Position numbers and translations under genes: made by a program. Below, one piece after another: positions 40,001 to 50,390 of a stretch of DNA of 64,000 bases. This DNA comes from Stratiolaelaps scimitus (lineage: Eukaryota > Arthropoda > Arachnida > Mesostigmata > Laelapidae): the NCBI GenBank assembly GCA_019614645.1, contig JABWDB010000004.1:14136001-14200000 (forward strand). Direction: 5' to 3'. The notes beneath the pieces were generated by a model. It saw only the letters and a list, made by a program, of their open reading frames with translations. It was not told the origin of the DNA and ran no database searches. Position 1 is the stretch's first letter. Each line of letters opens with the position of its first letter.

Positions 40001-40405
40001 ATATATCCGGGGGAACGGCACGTCGCCAGGGGCTATATAAGCAATTTGTTCATTTTAAACAATATGTTACATAAAAGTTTTAACTTGTATTCTTTATCAT
40101 ATACGTTTTTGTCAATTCCTTTAATCGCTTCTTCCAACTAACGCTAACACTGTCCATGGCAGTGTCCATTCCGTCATGTTGAGATGTCCTTGCATATATC
40201 CATCCAGCTATACTTATTCAGCTTCTACAACGTTCGTTCGATGTTCCATCTTTCCAGATATGAGGACAGCGAGGATCCGCCGTGGATCACAAAATACTTA
40301 GGACCTCGTAGCGTTCGTCCCTTCCCCCGGCCGATAACGGGAGGGTTAAGCGAGGAAGAAGTTGGTCGCTACCTCGGCCCGCGCACTATTCTCGAGGAGT
40401 ATTAA
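34085..40405 (+). CDS. DUSP11: DUSP11/PIR1-type RNA 5'-triphosphatase (first exon not found)
   Basis: Cysteine-phosphatase of the DUSP11/PIR1 and capping-enzyme triphosphatase group, which removes 5' phosphates from RNA, mostly in the nucleus. Exons in the window: 34085-34160, 34712-34816, 35289-35371, 35732-35839, 36033-36146, 36659-36910, 39596-39748 and 40258-40405. All junction phases agree and the last ends in TAA. Seen in order: [18 protein letters not shown] (PIR1-like N-terminus), [16 protein letters not shown], then the P-loop [12 protein letters not shown] (Cys codon 35799-35801, a complete HCx5R), then the [22 protein letters not shown] helix. No guanylyltransferase domain follows, which separates it from capping enzyme. 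The tail is Arg/Asp-rich, then RS-like ([11 protein letters not shown]), then a short acidic end. The first exon must end two bases into a codon (perhaps Arg); a candidate lies at 30171-30403. AATAAA signals sit at 40475 and 40490. Confidence 0.9.
37618..38005 (+). CDS. Possible alternative last exon of the DUSP11-like gene
   Basis: Inside the 36911-39595 intron, a GCATAG acceptor at 37617 is followed by 388 bases open to a TAG at 38003-38005. The frame fits the phase left by the exon ending at 36910, so splicing would give a product ending in a 129-residue tail instead of the RS-like one. The tail starts with a basic helix ([19 protein letters not shown]) and continues acidic and Ser/Thr-rich. 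Composition looks coding. The phase match has a one-in-three chance of being accidental, and the open frame extends back to 37481, so it could also be part of a nested gene or noncoding. Confidence 0.38.
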
Positions 40406-40474
40406 ATAGCTTCGCTGCTGTTAGCCAGCAGTGGTCGGTTGTCAGTCTCTCTTTAATTTGTTGCTATTGGCGCC

Positions 40475-40495
40475 AATAAACGATATCTTAATAAA
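40475..40495 (+). terminator. Polyadenylation signals of the DUSP11-like gene
   Basis: Two AATAAA hexamers, at 40475-40480 and 40490-40495, lie 70-85 bases after the TAA stop. Confidence 0.7.
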
Positions 40496-41990
40496 ACGTG
40501 TCGTCTGATATCGGCCCCTCTCAAGTGCCGAAGGGATGCCTCATCCTAAGCCGACATCCCATGCGCGGGGAGACCCTTTGGTACCGCGGTGTGTCAAGGT
40601 ACAATAAGATACTTTTGAACCACTGTTGTACCACTCAGCTGTTCTTCGTTCGTGAGCGTTCGTGCGGCAACGAACAATGTGGAAGCAACCAGTGAACGTG
40701 CTAAACAGCATCTTGAGTTGTTCCATCGTATAGTCGCCCTTTTCCTTGCTTGTAACGCGGGTATCTGCTAGCTACCAACGTCCCCCCACCTGCTTACGGT
40801 AACTTGCTAATCACGGGATAATCACAAGTGGATTGTAACTAGAATAATAATAATAATAATAATAATGGTCGCTTGATAATCATCATTTTTTATTCACGGT
40901 TACGCTCGTGATCCAAAAGCGCTCGAATTCATCGATGTTCGCCCGGGTCCTTTGACGCCTTTCCGCTTATGTCTTAGCTCGCAAAGTGCGGTTGTTTTGT
41001 TTTGTCTTTTGTTCAGTGTTTTATTCCAGTACGATAGTAGTTGTAGATGAGACGTTGTCTGTTTGTGATTGTGCGAAAACATGCAATGTATCTTCGCCAA
41101 TGGACGTGCGTGGCATGCCGCCTATTCTAGTTTGATTGCCGTAAGGACAACAATTGATCTGTATGTGTTTATGTAAATGCAATGTGAATAAATGCTGTGC
41201 TCGTAGCGCGTACGGATGTCGATTGAAGGAAAATGAGATCGAGTCCAAACGTATGATGAGAGACCCCGTCTGTGTCAGGGCGACGATAGATGGGCGTCGG
41301 AAAATAATCTATGATGAGATATCCGGGGGGTGTGCGTGTGTAGGTAGACGAAACAATATCAGTCTCTCGATTTGTATAATGCTAAGATAATTATTAATAA
41401 TAACGACAATAACATCAACGAGAAATATTGAAATTAATTTACACAAACATGAAATAAACATCGATGATGTACTATGCCGATTCGGATTGTTTCCTACTAT
41501 TTAACGCCAATTGCACAATGTGCTTTATGGCTTGATTGATTAGCCATAGGATGCTTGATATTAGCAATGACTGGTCGCTAAACCAATTGGTATTACTTAA
41601 CTGAGAAGTATTAAGTTGCACAGGATCAAATTATGAATACAAACCTACCGAATTCAGATATAGCAGTTACTGCTCGAAGTGGTCTTCGAGCATGTCGACA
41701 TATAGGTTCGAGTTTTGGATCAACTATGCGCGATCCCGTCAAGAGCGCAAAGTTATGAAGTCTCAGGTAAATGCTATTCAAAATTGCTTCAAAAGAATCT
41801 ATGCTTTCACCTAGGTTTGAACTACCTGAAAAACCTTTAACTGGATACAGTCACTGCTGGCTGTTAGAGAGAGAAACGTTACTGCAAACGGAATAAATAT
41901 ATGGTCCTAACAGCTTACCGTAAAGAAGAGATATCAAATCAGTTAATCAACTGTTAAATTGAACATTAATCAATCGTTGTTTGGCCAATC
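40496..41990. other. Intergenic between the convergent DUSP11-like and TELO2 genes
   Basis: No coding call. It contains an AAT microsatellite (about 40844-40866) and AT-rich sequence up to the SINE. Confidence 0.6.
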
Positions 41991-42283
41991 TTTGGTATAT
42001 ATTTGAACGTCCCCTGGATGGTCTAGTGGTGAGCGTCTTAGACTACTAGACCGGAGGGACACGTGTGTGTTGTTCAAATCCTGTCAGACGCGGAGAATCT
42101 TTGGAGTTCTTTATCATCTTTCTTTATCTGAGGATTCTTGTCAGGTACGAGTAAGGCAGAGAATAAGCAAAGGTGGCCCCGACAGGTCCTCATAGTAATA
42201 CCTAAAGGTTAAGAGCTGAGGCCTGTCTGATAGGGGAACAGCTGAGGGTCAGCTCGAAAAACATTTTTTGGTATATATTTGAA
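41991..42283 (+). mobile_element. Full-length tRNA-derived SINE (family A) with 17-bp target-site duplication
   Basis: The element 42008-42266 is flanked by identical 17-bp copies of TTTGGTATATATTTGAA at 41991-42007 and 42267-42283. Its head is tRNA-like, with a box A-like GGTCTAGTGGTGAGCG near 42020 and a box B-like GTTCAAATCC near 42073. A unique body follows, ending AGCTGAGGGTCAGCTCG and a short A-rich tail. Such elements are transcribed by RNA polymerase III and moved by LINE machinery. It lies just past the 3' end of TELO2. Two other copies in the window share the body. Confidence 0.88.
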
Positions 42284-42320
42284 AACAAATCGCAGTTAGA
42301 TGGCAGGAAGAACATAATAG

Positions 42321-42326
42321 TTTATT
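42321..42326 (-). terminator. Polyadenylation signal of TELO2
   Basis: TTTATT on the plus strand reads AATAAA on the minus strand, about 110 bases after the TELO2 stop. Confidence 0.65.
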
Positions 42327-42435
42327 GAAATTAGATTTACACTAGTGACACTCCCCCTCCACTGCGAATCTAAATTGATTCAGGGGAAACTTGATGATAT
42401 CATACATACGCGATAGATTCAATTACAGACGTAAT

Positions 42436-44877
42436 TCACGCGAGCTCCTGAATTCGTCTAGCTGACAACGGAGACGGCCCAATTTGCAATTCAGCCAATT
42501 GCGAAGGCATCTTCACCTCAGGGAGAGGCGCCTTCGTGGAAATCGAATTTAGCCACGGACCCAACTCCTCGGCTTCCATACCCAATTGGCTTTCGTCTTC
42601 GAGGAGTTCCTCTGGAACGGATGTGAAAACCGATGCGATCGCAAAAGAGCACGCTTTCCGGACAGGCTCATGGTCGTGATAGCGAAAAGCGGAGGCAAAC
42701 TGAAGGAGGGTTCGACCCATCTGGTAGGCTCGGGGTGAATGGCGGGCCGAACTCATTATGACACCAAGAGTTTCTAGAAGTCTGACTAATAGGAAACTAT
42801 CGACGTCGTCCACTCGAAGGCAAACGTCACCGGTGAACTGGCGCATCAGCGGGTAGAAAAAGTGTCCAGCAACCTCGCCGAAACGATTCTCCTTGGTGGC
42901 TATCTCGGTTTTCGAGGTGATCTTCCGTGTTTTGCTGGATACTCGTTCGTCGACGATTTCTTTCCAGTGGCGCTGGACGACACTGCTGCCCTCCTGTTCA
43001 CGGGGGTCGAGGTCGATGTCGAAGTCAGCATCAGTCCACTCGACCATCTTTCGAGGTTCAGCTGTCAGTTTGTCGATGTTACGAAGCACATTGGAGCTTT
43101 TCACCTCTCTATTAGTCTTTGGCGTAGAAGGCCCCTGGCATCCTTGAGGGGGCTGGACAGCCTCCTTCGCATATCGATCGCTGGCGATTGTGATTGCCGA
43201 TAGAATCTCTAATCGCTGAGTGTGATTTACGTGTACACTGTAGAACTGCTCAATTAAATAGGCTGACGACGGAACCGGTGCGTGAATGAGTAGAAGGACG
43301 AGTGCTTCGCGTTTGAGAGACGCTATCTGTGGAAACACTCGTGGACATTCGTGAGCATAGAGAACCAAGCGGCACAAATCGACTGCGGTATCTCGCAGCT
43401 CTTCAGGGTACCGAGCGATAAGGTGCGGCAAATGCTCCAGACAGATTTTGGCTTGCTCGATATTTTCGCCGTCGTTACCTGGTACCATTAATCGGAGACA
43501 GTCTCGCAGGTACAGGGGAACCTTACACTGTGGGTCAATCCGATAAACCAAGTCGTCATCGTCATCATCATTCGATCCAGAATCGTCATCGCTGTCGACA
43601 GGAGCGCGTGACTTGGGTTGCGGCTCAGCCTTCGCTTCTGGAATTGGCTCGATTTTGACTTTTTCCGACGGAGTATCCATGAATGCCATTACGTCTTCGT
43701 ACTGCGAGACTCTGATAGGGAAATCGGGCGCTTTAACGTCTGATCTCAAGACGGCCAGAAACTCCTTGCCGACGATCATGCCATAACTTCGCAATACTTC
43801 GTCCGGCTCAGCCAAATGATTTTGGACGCCACGAAGGCAGGTCTGGGTACATTTATCTCGGGCTGACTCGTCGAGATGAAAGCCCGCCTTCACAAAGCCT
43901 ACGAATGTTAACAGAGCACACGTCAAGTACTTTTGTTGCTCAATGGTTTGATACTTCATGAGTACCTTATCCGACCATGTATGGCATAATTCGACAGCAG
44001 CGTCGCTCGCTATCTTTCGTCGACGTGGAGAACTGCATAAGTAGCCGACAACATTTTTTAGGATGCGATTGTTACTGAAGTATCTACCGAGAAGCAGTTT
44101 CTTGACAAGTATGTGTTTGATGTTTGTGTCAGTCATAACTGAGTCCTCCAGAAGCCAGTCCATTTGCTGGAAGCACGGCGTACGGTAGCAGATGAGGACA
44201 ACGGTGTTCTCTTGCAGATCGGGTGGTAGACCCACAATGAGATTATGAACAACTCGCCGAAAAATAAAATCTTCTGGTCGGCTTAGAAAGAACGGTACCA
44301 ATTCATCGAAGGTTTCAGGATAGTGGACGGCTAATCTCCCGACTAGAGCAGCAAGCAAACCTAGTGACGAGTCCTTATCCTGGCGCAAACTGTCAGCGAG
44401 CACTGTGAGACGGGTGCAACAGGCTCGCGCAAGCAGTGCCGCGTACCGCGCTAAGCTGAAGAACTCGGGCAAATCGAGTTTGAGCGCGTTGGCCAGTTCT
44501 GAAGGCAGGTTCACAATACGCCGCGAGATCGTACGCATATTCTGAAGGGAGTGTTGCTCGTCTAAGAGCTTCGCTAGAAAATCAGCGTTTATCACTTTCA
44601 CGAGAAGGTGAGCCAGAGCAAGCTTTCGAAATCCTTCTTCCACAGTTGACAATGCCTGGGTTATTTCTCTTAACGAAATTGAGGCGCTGAGATGGCTCAG
44701 GAAGCATAAGATGTCCTTTTGATGCGCATCAATGTCAGCACAGGTAAGTATCTTTTTTAGAAAATACACACAGTGCTCGAGTTCTCTCGTACCACGGACT
44801 GGGCCGTGCTGCTCAGGAACACAGAATACATTTTGGCGATCGACAAGCAGTCGATTGAGTCGTTCAGCACACTCCAT
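42436..44877 (-). CDS. TELO2: TELO2 / Tel2 telomere maintenance protein, intronless
   Basis: Scaffold of the TTT complex (TELO2-TTI1-TTI2), which with HSP90 and the R2TP co-chaperone stabilises PIKK kinases such as ATM, ATR and mTOR. One uninterrupted frame of 813 residues runs from the ATG at 44877 to the TGA at 42436, close to the family's usual length. The first 400 residues are helical repeat-like. An acidic linker follows with D428-S429-D430-D431, matching the DSDD/E motif that, when phosphorylated by CK2, binds PIH1D1 of R2TP. The conserved Telomere_reg-2 domain starts near residue 451 (VPLYLRDCLRLMV) and contains AHECPRVFPQIASLKREALV. A C-terminal helical part covers about residues 640-790. 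The absence of introns is unusual beside the neighbouring split genes and could mean intron loss or an ancient retrocopy, but the frame is intact and the linker motif is kept. The family call is firm. Confidence 0.93.
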   Translation of the reverse strand: MECAERLNRLLVDRQNVFCVPEQHGPVRGTRELEHCVYFLKKILTCADIDAHQKDILCFLSHLSASISLREITQALSTVEEGFRKLALAHLLVKVINADFLAKLLDEQHSLQNMRTISRRIVNLPSELANALKLDLPEFFSLARYAALLARACCTRLTVLADSLRQDKDSSLGLLAALVGRLAVHYPETFDELVPFFLSRPEDFIFRRVVHNLIVGLPPDLQENTVVLICYRTPCFQQMDWLLEDSVMTDTNIKHILVKKLLLGRYFSNNRILKNVVGYLCSSPRRRKIASDAAVELCHTWSDKVLMKYQTIEQQKYLTCALLTFVGFVKAGFHLDESARDKCTQTCLRGVQNHLAEPDEVLRSYGMIVGKEFLAVLRSDVKAPDFPIRVSQYEDVMAFMDTPSEKVKIEPIPEAKAEPQPKSRAPVDSDDDSGSNDDDDDDLVYRIDPQCKVPLYLRDCLRLMVPGNDGENIEQAKICLEHLPHLIARYPEELRDTAVDLCRLVLYAHECPRVFPQIASLKREALVLLLIHAPVPSSAYLIEQFYSVHVNHTQRLEILSAITIASDRYAKEAVQPPQGCQGPSTPKTNREVKSSNVLRNIDKLTAEPRKMVEWTDADFDIDLDPREQEGSSVVQRHWKEIVDERVSSKTRKITSKTEIATKENRFGEVAGHFFYPLMRQFTGDVCLRVDDVDSFLLVRLLETLGVIMSSARHSPRAYQMGRTLLQFASAFRYHDHEPVRKACSFAIASVFTSVPEELLEDESQLGMEAEELGPWLNSISTKAPLPEVKMPSQLAELQIGPSPLSARRIQELA

Positions 44878-45443
44878 CGATATTTCGCTGATTGATCACC
44901 ACCGAAGTATCTAACACTTTGAGTACAGACTTAGAATACACACATCGAGTCAATACCGACCGTTCGGTGGTTGAGTGGACGGTTCACTCGATCAGCTGTT
45001 GGCTCCATGGGATGCCTCCCGCCGTTCCGGGCACTGTGGAGAGTCAGGCCCCGTAGTGGCGGCTGATGCAGCAATGTTGCCGTAGCAAGGGACACGGCTT
45101 GGATAAATAGATCGGTAGTGGGATACCTTCCAGCCCGCGGGTTCAAATCTTGCCATGGCCTCAGAGACACGTGAATTTTTCGCCCGATATTTCGCACCGT
45201 AATGCCACACGAACAAGTACCGAGAGAAATGTCCGATGCGAGAAGGGCTGGAGGCCCTTCTGCTGCAAACGAAAGTCCGCAGTGCAGTGGAGAAGCAGTT
45301 CGTTGAGCAGGACGGGTCGGCATTCGTTCATCCACAACCACCGCCGAGCGATGACACCATGGGGGAGGGAGCGGGTTATCGCGCAACAGAGCCAATAGAA
45401 ATTGGTGGCCAAAGAGACAAGCGCGCCAATTTTCTTATAAAGT
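44878..45443. other. TELO2 upstream region with a possible tRNA-derived repeat
   Basis: GC-richer sequence. A box B-like CGGGTTCAAATCTTG near 45138 and a box A-like GGTGGTTGAGTGG near 44965 suggest an old tRNA-derived element. A 72-codon plus-strand frame (45236-45454) begins with an ATG and runs to the next repeat; it may be chance. TELO2's promoter should be in the first few hundred bases. Confidence 0.4.
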
Positions 45444-45582
45444 TAAGTTGGTAGTTTTTTTTTCGAGCTGACTCTCAGCTGTTCCCCTGTCTGACAGGCC
45501 TCAGCTCTTAACCTTCTAGGTATTACTATTTACTATTACTATATTACTATTGCTACCATTACTACTACTAAGTTGGTAGTTT
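45444..45582 (-). mobile_element. 5'-truncated SINE (family A) with 14-bp target-site duplication
   Basis: The insert 45458-45568 is flanked by identical TAAGTTGGTAGTTT at 45444-45457 and 45569-45582. Reading on the minus strand it matches the last ~75 bases of the full SINE at 42008-42266, through GGTTAAGAGCTGAGGCCTGT to the GCTCG and A-rich end. The rest is TAT/TAC-rich simple sequence. It is truncated at its 5' end and lacks the tRNA head. Confidence 0.82.
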
Positions 45583-47175
45583 TAGATTTGATGTTAACAA
45601 CACATCTATGTCGAAATACATGTATGCGCCTTCGAAAATAGAGAGTTTTCAAACAATGATAAAATCATAGGTATGTTTCGAACTGTCGCTGTAACTGTCG
45701 GAATATCCAAGCAATTGGTAGTGAGCTGATTGTTGAACCTAAATAGAGATCGGGTGTCAGGTCAACGTACGTCGCCTACGAGATATACTTGGTTTGAATC
45801 AGATATCCGAACGATCAACAGCGGCCGGCCCGACAACAAGCGGGCAAGCACTTCGCGACGCCTAACTATAAATGCTAAAATCCTTATATAAGATATGTAA
45901 TAATGCTAAATCGGGCAAACATGCAATAACTTCCCTTACATGAAATGCATGTATCATGCATTCGTTGCTTTCGGCGTTACTGTCTCGGGTGCTGTTTCGT
46001 GTCGAAATAAAAATAAAGCGTACTACGATGTTCTTCTCACGTATCATTGTGCTGGTGTTTTATCGAATTCATCATCTAGAGTGATCAATAGTGCCTTTTT
46101 TTATTGTCTCCAATGTCACTGTGGCCACAACTGAGTTACACACAAAAACAAGAAAAACGTAACGGCTACATTTGGACGCCACATCGAAAATCAAAATAAT
46201 GGAAGATCTGTAATTGGCAGATGGATGAATCGACACGAATTTTCTTGCTTCCAGCCAAATATCACAGTGTTGAATACTCTGGTAATAATCTGAGTCTTCA
46301 TCACGGCGTCACCACGTTGAATTGAGTAATTGTTATCTGCTCGGATTTCTGCGTGAACCCTGTCCAAGGCAAGCATTAGAGGCCACTTTATTTTCAGTGT
46401 AAATCCGTCCGGTACCCTCTGCACATTCGGTCCCAAATCCTCGTACCATGAACAGAATTCAGTTGCCCACGAAGGAAACAACAAGCATACTGCTTATTGA
46501 TGACGGTTCAATGCGATAATGGTGATTCAACCCTCAACAAATCCCACTCGCAGTGAAAGCCCACACAATGTTTCGCTCTCAGGCCGTTCTCACGTTTCCA
46601 CTTGAAGTCATGACAGACGTATCGACCAAGGAAAATCCTCACAGCTTTGCGAACCGACCGCTCCACTACGAGAGCAGGGCTGTTGCCAGATTGCAACGCA
46701 AGAGATTTTGCTTTCCAAGTCACGCTGAGTAGTAGGCGATAGGAAGACACCCAGTAAAACAATCCCCAGCTGATACCTGAGGGTCTACGCTCTCGCCATC
46801 GATGAAGCACCCAGTGGGACAGTGCGTCTCAGTGGACGGCAAATTCAGGGATGTTACAGGATGAGCCGGCCTCCTCCCCGAGCTGTTGGTGCTTGAAAGC
46901 AACAGGTGGTAGTGACAAGCTGACGACGGCCCTCCGCCGTTAACAGAGCGAACTCGCTCACCGAATTGTTCACCGTCGCGACTGACATTGCACTTTCGTG
47001 TGGCTCAGTAGCATTGTGCGTTGCCCGGTGGTTGTCAAGTCGTAAACGGCCAGGACACTTGTGGAATAAAACCGTTTCGGACATTGTGGCCTCTTCTGAG
47101 CTGCTAAACTTTTAGCGCAATTTAGAGAGCGGATTTTTCGTACTCTACTCGATCAACTACGAGACTAACTGCATC
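45583..47175. other. No confident gene; overlapping minus-strand frames next to the DM9 promoter
   Basis: Between 46190 and 47090 the minus strand carries four overlapping frames of 60-100 codons in different phases, including one with an ATG at 47084. None has a recognisable domain. They could be exons or the decayed remains of one gene transcribed divergently from DM9 copy 1. The last 70 bases should contain the DM9-1 promoter and 5'UTR. Confidence 0.35.
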
Positions 47176-49476
47176 ATGGCCGGTAGGTGATTGCTGTTTT
47201 ACATTCAATGTGACATTTTTTTAATCGGAGGCACTGTATTCTACAGAGGCTGTTATCCGAGTGTTTTTGGTTTAGACATATGCTTTTCGTGGTGTCCATA
47301 TAGCATGCCTATCGTTTGCAAGCGAGGTGTTTTATTTTTGATAATTGTTGGCTCGGCTCTGTATGAATATGCTCTCTGGTTAGAAGATAAATGGTGATTT
47401 TACCTGTTGACCAGAGCAGTCCCTCTCAGATCAGATCCAGAGTCTAAAGGCGAACCATTACAATTATGCTGTGTCATACGAGATAGGTTAACATAGATTT
47501 CGACACATGTTTGCCGACACTCTTAAAGAAGTGGATCGGCGGTTGAGTCGATCTGCCAGTTCTCTCTCCGAAACAAAGTTCTCGCCCGAGACAGCTTTGC
47601 CTGTATCTGATCAGTTGTACGCACGTCTCTTCTGCATCTACCTAAGTATTCCGTGCAGTGGGCAACGCTTAGCTCGGAGGGTCTAGCTGGCTGTAACACA
47701 ATAACAATGAGCATTGTCCATAGAAGTAGGCGCACTATTACTCTGGGTAGTGATATTGTGATTGGCGGCAGTGTCGGTTATAACTTCGCTCGATGTTTAT
47801 GAGTATTTCATTTCCAAACGATATGTACGGTTACTTCTGGATTTACTGCTGAACACCATAAAATATATGACCAGCGATAGAAGTTTGCCTGCATGTTCGT
47901 TTATGAGTATGAATGCCGCTTTGCTATATATAATATGATGCAGTTGGCCATATATGAATCTATCAATGTAATAGATTCATCACATAACTACTTTACCTGG
48001 CCATATAGACGTTCGATGGATTGCCCTTATTGTGCCGTTGCTGGCTTCGTTGTCTGGCGACCTGATTGAGTTCCTTGCTTTAAGCACACACGTATTAAAT
48101 TAACTCGACGGTCCAGCGGGGCATTTGGAGGAGCCTTCTATTTCTGCTCGAGTACCTCTGTTATTATCATTATTATTATTATTATTATCATCATTATGAT
48201 GATTATTGTTACATGTGATACTGATTTTTAGCCAGCTCATACTACACGCTTTGTCGGTGGGTACCGACGTCCGGAGCGGCGATTCCTCAGAACGCTGTCG
48301 ATGGAGGCAAGGATTCAAGTGGAGAAACACTCTACATTGGCCGAACGCAACACGAGGACGACATCGTTCCTGGAAAGGTGGTACCATCACACGAATGTTG
48401 CTACGTGCCCTGGGGAGGCCAAGAGAATCGTCACGCACAATATGAGGTAATGTGAGGACCGTTGACCGCTGTTTAACATTTTAGGCGTTTTACGATGTTA
48501 CCTGAAGATATATAATGTGGTAACATATTGAGCAGAAGTGAACGCCACGAATTCGAAGGGCGAAGATGATCGTTATGGGGAGAAGTTAATAAAGGCTTCG
48601 AACAAGTTAACGAAATGCCGACCTGCTGCTCAATTTCGTCTTGATGTCGAATGCAGACACGAGGTGACATCTATGAAGACGCTTGCAGTCGTATGGACCA
48701 TCAGAGCGTTTGCTGTATACTCATGGAAGGGGGTTATCGTAATAATCTAAGTCGTTTTATATTAATACCTCGTTTTAGATTCTTGTAGCCGAATATGGCC
48801 ACGAGTTCACATGGACTCCATGTCAGGGTGGCGAAGTTCCCACGGGATCTATTCAAGGTGGTGTCACAATGGACGGGGAGAAGCTTTTCATAGGTCGCAC
48901 TGAACATGAGGGCTCGCTGACCATCGGGAAGGTTCATCCATCTCATAAGGTAAACTCGGTCTTCAGTTAAATGAACAAAGTTGAGTTAGCTAGGCATAAT
49001 CCGATAGTCGATTCGAATCTTATCATTCATTTAATTCATAATTAAGCTGACTAGTTTGGCTGTCCAATCCAACCACAGCATCCGATCAAGTTTACGCTTT
49101 CTGATGAATAATTATTTTCCGTCAAGTCTAATGAGCTCTTGTTCATACACCTTTCTCCTTGTAGTTATATCGTAGTAATAAGCATGTCTGTTGTGTGCAT
49201 GACTCTTACGTGTCGTCATTGGTAAGTATTTCATTGTCGTCAAAATAATTCAAGTGAGGTTTGGAACAGTGCTCAACAGAGAATGATGCGGCAATGCATC
49301 TGTATCAGTATAATCAGTCCTTCGGCGGAATGTCTTCACGTGAGATTGACTACCTCTCTGATTATGCAAAATTATATCGTATATTGCAGGTGTGCTATAT
49401 CCCTTATGACGGCAAAGAGATCTCCTCGGATCAGTACGAGGTGCTGGCCTGCAAAAGTGTCAATCTCGCAGTATGA
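47176..49476 (+). CDS. DM9-repeat protein 1 (intracellular type)
   Basis: DM9 proteins are small beta-rich lectin-like proteins; characterised invertebrate members bind mannose or act in immune recognition. Four exons: 47176-47182 (ATGGCCG only), 48232-48446, 48779-48949 and 49390-49476. All phases agree, giving 159 residues ending in TGA. Seen: repeat 1 with RWVPTSGAAIP, TLYIGR and PGKVVPSH, ending in YE at the exon edge; repeat 2 with LVAEYGHEFTW, KLFIGR and IGKVHPSH, ending QYEVLACKS. No signal peptide, so it is probably cytosolic. It is the first of three tandem copies in the same orientation. No aerolysin-type pore-forming domain is present, so a 'natterin-like' label would reflect only the DM9 part. 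The 7-base coding first exon is inferred from phase and an acceptable donor (GTAGGT). AATAAA at 49602. Confidence 0.85.
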
Positions 49477-49601
49477 TCGCTAGATGCGCAAATATACTGA
49501 CCTACACGAATGCATGAAGCTTTCGGCAATTGTGTTTTATATGGATGCTACATACTACGAATATATTCTAATTTCTAAGTAAACTGTTTGTTTATTCCAT
49601 G

Positions 49602-49607
49602 AATAAA
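49602..49607 (+). terminator. Polyadenylation signal of DM9 gene 1
   Basis: AATAAA 125 bases after the stop codon. Confidence 0.65.
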
Positions 49608-50237
49608 CTGGTACTTTAATTGCTTCAAAATAGTGTGTCATTTCTGATTCATTGGAGTGATAGTCACCTGACGGCGGAATGTATGTAGACTACAATATGC
49701 ATAGCAGTACGAACACGGCTATTGTGGTAACAAAGAAAACAGTGTCATCGTCTGCCGGAGCGCTTTTTTTTATATAGTAATGTGCCTCGTAATGTGAACT
49801 GCATTCGTGTATTTTACATTACACGAATTTAATCTCGCGTCGTGGGGTATGTGATATCCTTTCTCATGAAAGATACTAATCGGATACAGATCTCGGCATA
49901 TTCGGCGGTAGGTAAGGCCGACGCTTTCTTTACATTTGCGAAAGTAGATTACTCATCTATTTTAGTAGTCGATGAATGACAAACTCTATGCAGATGACTT
50001 AAAGCTCCACGGGCCTCTGATTATCTCGGAGGGATGAAACTCTTGCAGTCCGCAATAAATGCTGAGGGGTGGTGCGTAGAAAGTGATCTGTACCAAAATT
50101 TGTTGTACTCTCATTCTGTGACCACGCCTTCGAATACTATTTAAATGGCTGCCCCATTAATAAGACTCGCACTACGAGGACCTGGACATAGCCATCAGTC
50201 GGCTCCTTGACTGTTACTCTCCATTTATATTAATCAG
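49608..50237. other. Intergenic, no gene
   Basis: AT-rich sequence between DM9 copies 1 and 2. Nothing recognisable before the SINE. Confidence 0.6.
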
Positions 50238-50390
50238 CGTGGTGTCTTGGACGGCTAACGCTCTGGCTGTAAAAAGCCACAGGGCGTATGTTCTAATCCC
50301 GCGACCTGGTGACATATAAGAGAACCTGAGCATTGGGAAAATGCAGTTCCTTTAAGAAACCAATAAAGTTTTACCTTTGCCTTTTGTCTT
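50238..50390 (+). mobile_element. tRNA-derived SINE (family B)
   Basis: A tRNA-like head with a box A-like TGTCTTGGACGGCTAACGC and a box B-like GTTCTAATCCCGCG is followed by a tail, GAGAACCTGAGCATTGGG and ATGCAGTTCC, that ends AATAAAGTTTT. The tail recurs at 19968-20032. No clear target-site duplication was found. It lies between DM9 copies 1 and 2. Confidence 0.65.

Noticed and set aside
42008..42100. Functional tRNA gene at the SINE head
   Set aside because: Box A/B-like sequences are present, but the cloverleaf is not clean and the segment is part of an element bounded by target-site duplications.
42862..43203. Plus-strand frames inside TELO2
   Set aside because: Antisense shadows of the TELO2 coding sequence.
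45236..45454. 72-codon ATG-started frame upstream of TELO2
   Set aside because: It ends in the target-site duplication of the truncated SINE and overlaps a probable tRNA-derived repeat; no domain.
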